Source of the DNA: Schistosoma mansoni
Lineage: Eukaryota; Platyhelminthes; Trematoda; Strigeidida; Schistosomatidae
Direction: 5' to 3'
Length of the DNA: 64,000 nucleotides
NCBI RefSeq assembly: GCF_000237925.1
Contig: NC_031496.1
Location: 6,993,801 to 7,057,800 of the forward strand
Shown here: in pieces, positions 56,034 through 64,000 of the stretch
Position numbering within the stretch: the stretch's first letter is position 1
Layout: the number at the start of each line of letters is the position of its first letter
The notes under the pieces: generated by a model
What the model was told of the DNA's origin: nothing
Database searches by the model: none
The model's input: only the letters and a program-made list of their open reading frames with translations
Program-made: the position numbers and the translations under genes

Positions 56034-56730
56034 TACTCTTAAATAATTGGAATTAACTTTAACTAGTAATGATATCAGTCGAATTAAAAATAAACGTAAA
56101 CTAAACAGTGAAATTGATTTACCCCACAAGACTCGTGAATATTACATATCCAATACTTTCAGGTCTAATGGCTAGAGCAATATTGTTTAGTCATCAGTTC
56201 AGGATACAATAATTTACATTTCATAAATCCAGACCATTGTGAAGTATGGAGTCAATCAAATCATAAAGTTTAAACTGATAACTTTGTTTAAAAGCACAAT
56301 GAAAGCTCTATAATTTAACCATTCAGATCAGAGAATGAAATTCCACCAATTTGAATAAAACAATAACTGATATCTGAATTCGAAATGTATATGAACCATT
56401 CATTTCCAACTGAACAGCTTAAAAATGTCCTATTGACCATAAAACTTGGATGTCTATGTTTTGATCACAGGGTAAGTTCGTAAATGTCTAGTAGTAGTGG
56501 GCCATAACAACGAAAACAAGAATAGTAATTCACTGCTCTCTATTTTTCAAATACTCTCTATCTAATATCAGCTGATAAAGCAACTTAACTCCAAAGTAAC
56601 TGAAAAATCTACAAAATATCATTTTAGCAATGAATCCTCACTCATTTATAAGTCATAACATGTGAATATCATGAATTTTAATATTTTCTACTTAATTATT
56701 AGTTTGTTTTCTATATTTTTTGAGATGGTG

Positions 56731-56800
56731 GAGAAGATTTGTAGCTCAGGTGGATGATTTGGGTAGAGTTTTATTCTCTGAGCTAGTGAATCCAATGCTT
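56731..56800 (+). repeat. Family F repeat fragment
   Basis: GAAGATTTGTAGCTCAGGTG then TTTTATTCTCTGAGCTAG matches the outer part of the foldback at 15184. Confidence 0.6.
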
Positions 56801-56938
56801 AATATAGATTCCAATTGATTATCCTTTTGTAAAATAATCTATTAACTGTAATCAAACACATTGTATATAGTATTTACCCTTCATTTCATTCCCTTTTTTT
56901 CTTTCTACTGTTCCACTTCCCTCATTGAATTCAAATAG

Positions 56939-57217
56939 GTATATTTAAGTTGTCATAGACAATTACAACATGGGACGCTATTACTTCAATTTGAAAGTAA
57001 TCTTTCAAATGATTCAACGAATAATGAGAATTCATTTCAACAAATTATGAAATGTTTCAATTATCAATTTATTATTTCTGCGGTTTATTCCTCTGAAATT
57101 TCCGTAACACTAGAAGATAAAGAACTTATTTTAGATCCATTACAATTGAAACATATGAAATCATTTATGAATATGTCAATGATCAATTGGACAATTCGTT
57201 ATATTTATCATATTTAA
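56939..57217 (+). CDS. Unrecognised gene, last exon
   Basis: Acceptor TTGAATTCAAATAG, in phase 0 from 54620. It encodes VYLSCHRQLQHGTLLLQFES, an Asn/Ser stretch, then MKCFNYQFIISAVYSSEISV, TLEDKELILDPLQLKHMKSF, MNMSMINWTIRYIYHI and TAA (57215-57217). The four visible exons sum to 684 nt (227 residues plus stop). The alternating hydrophobic pattern suggests beta strands. I do not recognise the family; more N-terminal exons may lie upstream of 51035. The complete phase agreement across three introns is the best evidence that this is a real gene. Confidence 0.7.
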   Translation, partial: VYLSCHRQLQHGTLLLQFESNLSNDSTNNENSFQQIMKCFNYQFIISAVYSSEISVTLEDKELILDPLQLKHMKSFMNMSMINWTIRYIYHI

Positions 57218-57347
57218 ACTATTACCATGTTGAAGAACTATTATGTATAATTTAGTCTGATTAATGATGTAATTAGTGAACTGATGAATAACATTATGTA
57301 ATAAATAAGAAACATTTTGAAAACATTTTGTTGTTTAACGTTTTACT

Positions 57348-57914
57348 ACTTATAAGTAAACAGATTTTTAGATTTTCATAGTTGAAATCATGAGTCAATT
57401 GAAGCTAGATCATCATGGAAAACCTGGAAGTACTGGACGGCCGTTTCATCCTATTATGGGACTCCTCAACAGTGCTCTTCCACGATCCCGCCTCGCAAGA
57501 TTCGAACCCAGGACCTATCAGTCTCGCGCCCGAGCCTTTAACCGATAGACCACTGAGCCGGCATCCAACGGTGTTAATGTCTAACTTCAACCAATCCACG
57601 ATGTTTGAGCAATCGTTCACCAATTGTCTTAAGTGATTTAATATCTCTACGACAGACTTGGTTGAACTCCACTCGTCACTGCCGGATGCCGGCTCAGTAG
57701 TCTATCGGTTAAGTGCTCGGGCGCGAGACTGGTAGGTCCTGGGTTCGAATCTCGTGAGGCGGGATCATGAATGAGCACTGCTGAGGAGTCCCATAATAGG
57801 ATGAGACGGCCGTCTAGTGTTTCCAGGTTTTCCATAGTGGTCTAGCTTCAACTGATTCACGCTTTCAACTATGAAAATACTAAACTCCGCAAAAAATCCC
57901 CACTTATAAGTAAA
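57348..57914. mobile_element. Family B SINE, long inverted composite with 13-bp target duplication
   Basis: ACTTATAAGTAAA at 57348-57360 and 57902-57914 bounds the unit 57361-57901. The left arm (to about 57678) is minus strand and covers 3' region, ribozyme, head and 5' region. The right arm (from CGGATGCCGGCTCAG, 57680) is plus strand and covers head, ribozyme (GAGAC variant) and 3' region to CCCC. It lies 144 bp after the stop codon of the upstream gene, possibly in its 3' UTR. Confidence 0.9.
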
Positions 57915-58930
57915 TTCTAAGAAGTTATATGATTTCAGTATTAATTGGTGGTTAGAAGTTAATCTTTATTGCCGATTTACATCATCTAAAAAAATGTTAA
58001 AAACCAATGATCAGCCAGCATTATGGCTCATTTTGAGACTTTCCGACCATACATACCCCCAACTTTAAGGAAGATCAAAGTTGGGAGGATTTAAACTTCG
58101 CAGTCTTAGCTAAACGTTTGGAACATATCATAAAAATAAACTTGTCTATATATTACTAATTCAGCCGATTAGTGATGAAGCAAAACTATCATCCATTATC
58201 ATTTGTAGGAATATGTGGTAATTTTAGTGAATTACGGATATTTCGTGCATGATTATCGGCTCTATTTTTACTTCAATACATTACATTAATGTAAGTCATT
58301 TCCTGTCTTTATGACCTAGTCTATTCATAACTACCAGAATACATTTTATACAGATCTGGGAAATCTTATTTTGTTAATTATATAGGATACTATCAGCTTT
58401 TCTAGCATTCTTCTTATTTTCCAAATAAAATGTTTTTCAGTTCTTACCTCTGTTCAACTTCAATAAATCACTAATTAGTAACTTTATTAGTGATGAACTT
58501 CATGGAGCTCTAATAAGAAACTGTAACATTCAAGATCAACTAATCAGGAAATTTAGGTGACTGCTCACCTATGATAGGAAATAATGATCGCAAAAAAGTG
58601 TGAATTAACTGAGTTTTCATAATCAGATCTAATATTGAATATCATATTAGTTGTAGGATCTTATTGTCGTATGTTCAATACCATGATCTATTAATGACTG
58701 TTTACTTATAATCAATATTAAAATACAACAAAACTAATGTTCTAGTCCTACTAATTTCCAATGATCATTCAGTTAGTTTTAATTATCAGTGTTAGTATAA
58801 CTGGAAGTAATTACACATTAATATATAAGGCATAAGAGAATGTTATTACTTATTTAATGAAATGAAGTCGTCTAGTCATTTATAATTAGACATTAGTAAA
58901 AACTCTTGAAATAACACCCGTTTGAAGTAC
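57915..58930. other. AT-rich DNA, nothing recognised
   Basis: No supported gene or repeat. Confidence 0.35.
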
Positions 58931-58934
58931 AACA

Positions 58935-59215
58935 TACCATGTGGTGTATGCTACTTATGTCGATACATATACGTGGTATGTAAGGCCAATCAGAAGTGAA
59001 ATGTATGGCAGTGAAAAGCTAAGAAGATAAAATTGAATAAGACAGAAAGGGAAATAGAAAGGAATTGTGAATAGGATGAATCACACAGAATGTAGAAAAC
59101 AGTTGATAGAATATCTGTAAATAAAGTATTTTATATATGATTCTTATATTTTATCAAGATACCCTGTAATTTTGTATTAAAATACATTGCTTGTCCCCAA
59201 CTGTTAACGGAATAT
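58935..59215 (+). repeat. Family C repeat
   Basis: Starts ACCATGTGGTGTATGCTACT with the hairpin around CTTATGTCGATACATATACG. The later TAAAGTATTTTATATATGAT block matches the other copies. Confidence 0.65.
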
Positions 59216-59461
59216 AGATTGGATTAAAGTACGTTCCATGCAAGTTTGTGTTAGGGCACTCTGATTAGCTAGTTCTTAACCAACCAGGGCTAGTGGATAC
59301 TTGGAGAAGACGAGAAGATCTCATGTAAAAACTATGAATATACTGGTGTTTTTCTTTCTTATTGTGCTTCCTACTTCCATCTGCTCCTGTTATTTAAAAT
59401 ATAATTTCGTTCTCATTCAACCATATTCTGATTTGGGTACTTGTTAAGTGGAGTAGTCCCA

Positions 59462-59940
59462 AAATGCCCTGGTACGGCCGAGGGTTGGGATAGTTAGCTC
59501 TCTCTCTCGAAATGCTCTCACATGGCCACGCGTATACAGCCACTGCCAGGAAAGTCATATTCACTGTCTTCTAGCGACATTACTGTTGTTTACGAGATTG
59601 GGAGAACGAAAGGCGAATGTCCGGCGCTTTAACTGGATTAGTGTATATGGAGGATCGATCTAGGAGAGTTGGAGAACCCTGATTCCAAACCAATGGTGCA
59701 CATAAGCTCCAGGATCCTAAGGGAACAATAGCGTATGGGCCTTTTTTTGGTCACCGGCTACCATGGCACTGCATCTCCTTACGTTGCTCCACTGCCTTGT
59801 GGATCAGACCCTTAGGTCGAAGGCTCCGGATATGGCTTCCAAAGAAAACCACCTGCTGCGGTTTGGGCATCCGGGTAGTTTCATAACCCACACAAAAATC
59901 AAGTGACTTGTGTGGCGCATATGTATTCGGTGCCGAGTTA
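59462..59940 (+). mobile_element. R1 retroposon, diverged, lacking the A-rich tail
   Basis: It starts AAAATGCCCTGGTACGGCCG and runs to TGTGTGGCGCATATGTATTC. GTTAAGT occurs just before and just after the element and might be a decayed target duplication. The minus-strand 98-codon frame partly overlaps it and is not convincing. Confidence 0.7.
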
Positions 59941-59944
59941 AGTA

Positions 59945-60490
59945 GTGTCCAAGACTACTAAGCAATAGCAGTAACTGGGTCGTAATAAGGGAATTTATAA
60001 CACCACCTGTGTTTTTATTCTCAACGGCCACATCGGTCTCAGTAATAGTGATGATATTATTATTGACAAGTGAAGAATATGCATTAGATTTGTAACTCAA
60101 AAGGTTTGGTAAAACTATGAGTTTGTAATAATCAAATAAAAAGATAATTTCAAATATTTGCGAATTCTTTGTTGTTATTATTAATTTTGATAAAGGAAGA
60201 ACTGTAATATAAGGTTATGTGTATTTCTAATAGTCCATTAAGAGGAGGGGATCTTTGGTGTTGTTGAATATACTTCTAAAAAATCCTGTCTTAAAGGAAG
60301 TTATGTCTATAAGTATAATCAACAGATCGTTAATGTATAATAATTGTGGATCGGATATATATCAAAAGGATTGGAAATAAATAATAATCAACGAATGACA
60401 TTTTGTTTCAAATTTTATAGGCCACTGCCATCAAGAATATTAGATTTAATGATTGTATACAGAAAGAAAGCATTATAAACTGATCACCTT
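59945..60490. other. AT-rich DNA, nothing recognised
   Basis: No supported gene or repeat. Confidence 0.35.
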
Positions 60491-60497
60491 AATAAGA

Positions 60498-60870
60498 GAT
60501 GGATGGTGGCTAGCAGTGGAATCCAGGATGTGCGTTTCATCCTATTTGAGACTCTTCTGCTGAACGTACCTGCATCTCAGAGTTGATGTTCACTCTTTCA
60601 CTCGACCACACTACCGTTCGATTCAAACGCCAACACGTTATCCACTCAGCTATTTAGTTCACATAGCCACTGGCTAGTGCAATGGGGTGAATTTCAATTT
60701 CGATTCATATATAATCGTCGTGTTAGCTCTTCCCACTGATAGATTTCACTGCTAGCCGCCATCCATCTTTGCTTAAAATACTTGCGATTCACAGACAGTA
60801 TGGAGACGATTCTCACAGGACTCACATATGCCAAAAAAATGATCAATCCTAAACATCAATGGGAAAATCC
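60498..60870. mobile_element. Family A (Smalpha-like) SINE, inverted composite
   Basis: A minus-strand copy (3' end, decayed ribozyme, head, CCCCATTGCACTAGC 5' region in minus sense) is followed from about 60742 by a plus-strand 3' part (TTTCACTGCTAGCCGCCATC onward). The plus part lacks the ribozyme core, and the turning point differs from that at 3393 and 46085. Confidence 0.65.
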
Positions 60871-61345
60871 TATTTTCCCAAAATTTACAGAAGATCGATG
60901 GTTGATATGTTATACCCTGAATGGATAATTAACTATTTTGCTTCTAGAAGCTTCCAGAATATCAGGTTTATCAAATAAACCTATAGATACCCTTTTCTTC
61001 AGTACCTAGACCTTGGAAATAAAGCTCCTCTTTGTAATCTCAATCTTTTGTCTCTTGTCCAGGGATCAAGTGTGAGAGATTTTTTAGGAAGTGGTTAGAT
61101 ACTCGTTGTCATTAATTGAGGTACCTGACTTATTAAATTAATTAAAAATCCTGAAATACAATTCATATGGGTACACGGTTTTTGTTGACTAACAACTTTA
61201 TTCAAAAATGCTTTAGTTTCCTAAAATAAAAAGAAAATAACGTACATACGATAGATATGTAAATAATGATAGTGTTAAATGTTTTCGATAATACCAACGG
61301 GAGTAGTTTGTTGTGCGTGATTCAGAACATATAAATGGCAAACAC
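60871..61345. other. AT-rich DNA, nothing recognised
   Basis: No supported gene or repeat. Confidence 0.35.
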
Positions 61346-61351
61346 ATATTC

Positions 61352-61555
61352 CGATAATGTAATAAGAAGACGAAGATTATCAGAACTATGTGATGAGATA
61401 TTAGCGCAATACATTTCGAACAATCTGATCACACATATACTTGTTAAGAACATTTATATATAAAAATAAATGGTCAACTAGACTGGAAATCGGGGGGTAA
61501 GAATAGACAAAGATAATAATAATAATAATATCTTCGTCTTCTTATTACATTATCG
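61352..61555. repeat. Perfect 26-bp inverted repeat with a 152-bp spacer
   Basis: Arms at 61352-61377 (starting CGATAATGTAATAAG) and 61530-61555 (ending TTACATTATCG) are exact reverse complements. An (AAT)n tract lies just inside the right arm. It has the shape of a small terminal-inverted-repeat element, but no target duplication was seen. Confidence 0.75.
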
Positions 61556-61960
61556 AAATTTATCAAAGGGACTAATTGCTTTAAAACACATTCGAATGTC
61601 ACAAATTATGTTCTAAATGTAATTAAATCTAGTACTATGATTGATAACGTATTACCAACCTGAATTTTGGACGCTGCATATCAGAAAATTCCCTTAAGAC
61701 AAACAACCCAAGATGGTCCTAGGATTTCAACAAATACCGATGAACAGTCAACATAAACAGTACAAAGTTATGCAAGCCACTGAAGTAACCGCTTTTTAAG
61801 TGTTGAAACACAAAAACTAAATGACCATGACCAAATCTCATGATTGTCTAAATCTAGAAGTAGAAGATAGCTGAATATGAGATAAAATACATACCATAGA
61901 ACGTAATGATCAATATAGGGGGGTTGTAGAGGTTATTAAATATTATAAAGATCACAAGCC
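61556..61960. other. AT-rich DNA, nothing recognised
   Basis: No supported gene or repeat. Confidence 0.3.
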
Positions 61961-61964
61961 AACT

Positions 61965-62150
61965 TAAGTTAGGGGACCACTAAAATCTAGAGAGGACTGA
62001 ACAAGCATTTCATCCTAATATCGAACTCCTTAGCAGTACGTATCCTTGACCTCACCTAGGATTAAACCTATGGACTTCAGTTCTGACAGTAAGTGCTTAA
62101 CCTCTGGAATGGCCTCCAGCAATATTCATGCCTAACTTCAGTCGACTGTA
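61965..62150 (-). mobile_element. Old family B-type SINE
   Basis: The order of words (AGGACTGAACAAGCATTTCA, CTCCTTAGCAGTACG, GGATTAAACCTATGG, TGCTTAACCTCTGG) follows family B on the minus strand with heavy decay. Confidence 0.55.
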
Positions 62151-62280
62151 AAGAATTAGAGTACTGCCAGTGATTTATGGAAATAAAAAGTTATGTTAAT
62201 TATACGTAGGGAAATGGAAATGACAAATTAAATAGAGTATATGGCCTTTAGAATACAACAAATTCAAATAAAGTTTAAAT

Positions 62281-62358
62281 ACTTACTTACTTACTTATGC
62301 TTGTTACCCTCGTGGAGGAGCATAGGCCGTCCATCAGCATTCTCCATCCAGTTCTGTA
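62281..62358 (-). mobile_element. RTE-like LINE 3' tip
   Basis: ACTTACTTACTTACTTATGC then GTTACCCTCGTGGAGGAGCA and CATTCTCCATCC is the reversed 3' terminus. Only about 75 bp are present. Confidence 0.75.
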
Positions 62359-62690
62359 AAATGCATGGTAAATTTAACAGAGTGAAACTGCGAAATTGGT
62401 CATTTTTTAGTAGTGGGTAAATCTATTGGTTAGTACCTATGAGATAATTCTGATTTATTGTTGGGGACTTGTATTAGCATACTTTATAAGTAATCAAAAT
62501 GCTACAAACTTATTCTTGTATTTCATTTTCCCGTGGATCTGAAACTTAATAACATTAACGTTTATCTCATTTATTTCTTTAAATAAATTTGTTTCCTACA
62601 TTGTTTTTAACTGTAAATTGATTTTACTGAATGTCGACTTTTGTATTTTCCATTTTTATTAATTTCTTTTGGATTGATTAATGTGAACTG
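62359..62690. other. AT-rich DNA, nothing recognised
   Basis: No supported gene or repeat. Confidence 0.3.
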
Positions 62691-62696
62691 TGATAA

Positions 62697-62897
62697 CGTC
62701 CTATTATGGGACTCCTCAGTCGATCGGCTAAGTGCTCTGGTGCGAGACTGGTAGGTCATGGGTTCGAATCTCGCGAGCGGGATCGTGGGTGTGCACTGCT
62801 GAGGAGTCCCATAATAGGATGAAACGGTCGTCCAGTGTTTCCAGTTTTTCCATGGTGGTCTAGTTTCAATTGACTCATGATTTCAAGTATGAAAATG
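62697..62897. mobile_element. Family B SINE, short inverted 5' piece plus main plus-strand copy
   Basis: The first about 30 bp (CGTCCTATTATGGGACTCCT) are minus-strand ribozyme sequence. The rest is plus strand from the middle of the A box through the ribozyme to TTTCAAGTATGAAAATGAC. Confidence 0.75.
62793..62838 (+). ncRNA. Hammerhead ribozyme (family B)
   Basis: Core CTGAGGA, helix II GTCC/GGAT (one wobble), GAAAC, ACGGTCGT, GTC then CAGTGT. Helix I GCACTG/CAGTGT pairs with one G-T wobble. All core bases are intact. Confidence 0.75.
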
Positions 62898-62899
62898 AC

Positions 62900-63720
62900 T
62901 TATATATTCTTACTTCATATCATACATTGTTTGGGAATGAATGAATGAACAGATGAGTGGAAATGAATATTTGGCATACACATACATGACTGAGGTTATT
63001 GGTAACGTCTTCATTGTTCAATAAGTATGTTGTATCAAGTACTTTTGGTCATTTTTCCTTTTATTTAGTAGGTGAATGATGGATATTGGAGTGTAATTTT
63101 CACTAAGAATTTCATGACAAACCTTTGACGTTATTTACAATTATTTGAACATCACTGTAAGGCAATCCATAATACCGATTAGGAAACCCAAAGTTTTAAA
63201 AGTTTAGGGTTGAAATGATATCTCAAGTAAAAATCACACTTTATTATACAACATTTATCTAGTAAACGAACGAAAAATGTTCGAAAGTACCGAGTATAGT
63301 GCACTTACAGAACATTGAGAGCATCTCGAATGACTTCAGCGCACGCACAATTAGTGAATTTTTTTAATTATAAATGAATCCAATATAAACGATCGATAAA
63401 GTAAATACTCGTTCCTAAACATATTTTTGGTCTATCTAGCTTGTAACTTAAAGTAGGATTCAGAGCGCATGTGTTCATCCTATATACGATTCGACAGTTG
63501 TAGTTATATGATTCCTGAGTTGATGTTCACATTGAGAGTTAAATTCATTACCTATTACTTTAAATAACAACACAATATTCATTAAACTATGAGGTTTATA
63601 ATGACCATTAATAGGTATTTCCTAAATGTCTCTAATTTATTATGAACTTAATCTGATCGATTGCTACTCTATCCATTTTGAAAGGTTATGTACATAAATA
63701 TTTAACTAGTGTGATTATAA
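62900..63720. other. AT-rich DNA, nothing recognised
   Basis: No supported gene or repeat. Confidence 0.35.
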
Positions 63721-63727
63721 ACAGAGA

Positions 63728-64000
63728 TTAATGGTGGCCAGCAGTGGAATCCAGGATACACGTTCCGTCCTATTTGAGAAGCTTCGACTGAATGTACCTG
63801 CATCCCAGAGTTGAGGCGAATAGTATTGGATACGAGTCCCAGAGTGAACATCAACTCTAGGATGACATTATATCCAGCTGATGAGTCCCAAATAGGACGA
63901 GATGAGCATTCTTGATTCCACTGCTAGCCACTACCATTCATCGCTGTTTATAATGCTTGTGACCTAAGGCAATATCTAGGCGATCCTCACAAGATGCACA
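63728..64000. mobile_element. Family A (Smalpha-like) SINE, inverted composite running off the window
   Basis: The minus-strand part (63728-63815: 3' end, ribozyme region, part after the head) turns into plus strand near GAGGCGAATAG and continues with the B box (GATACGAGTCCC), a ribozyme with GAGAT in place of GAAAC (about 63860-63912) and the 3' region to the window end. Confidence 0.75.

Overview
The window is AT-rich, repeat-dense animal DNA that almost certainly comes from a blood fluke of the genus Schistosoma. The main reasons are Smalpha-type SINEs carrying hammerhead ribozymes, LINE fragments of the schistosome RTE (SR2-like) and CR1-like types, Penelope-like GIY-YIG fragments, and small exons separated by repeat-filled introns. 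A 200-base run of N (45103-45302) marks an assembly gap. No bacterial, organellar or CRISPR features were seen.

Two host genes can be supported, both on the + strand. The 3' end of an ETS-family transcription factor lies at 12715-15707: a long Ser/Asn/His-rich exon is spliced to a short last exon that completes the ETS DNA-binding domain. A second gene of unrecognised function has four consecutive phase-compatible exons (51035-51297, 53643-53731, 54568-54620, 56939-57217). Its introns contain retroposons, and the last exon is followed by another one 144 bp downstream.

Most of the rest is layered mobile DNA. Three tRNA-headed SINE families carry hammerhead ribozyme motifs: family A (Smalpha-like), family B (402-bp monomer, about 17 clear copies) and family E (older). 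Family B copies preserve evidence about mechanism. One full copy starts within a nucleotide of the ribozyme cleavage site and is flanked by an 11-bp target duplication. Several copies cross a monomer-monomer junction. Three inverted composites are flanked by perfect 12-13 bp target duplications. Together these suggest reverse transcription of self-cleaved multimeric or circular SINE RNA with twin priming.

Other repeats are a 522-bp non-LTR retroposon called R1 here (seven copies plus a tail fragment, two of them near-identical inverted pairs), a hairpin-bearing repeat of about 250 bp (family C, seven copies), RTE-like and CR1-like LINE fragments, Penelope-like endonuclease fragments, five solo or partial LTRs of one family plus one LTR-like repeat of a second type, and microsatellites. 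Family A, B, C, D, E, F and R1 are labels used only in this annotation. Stretches between listed features are AT-rich and show nothing recognisable by eye.
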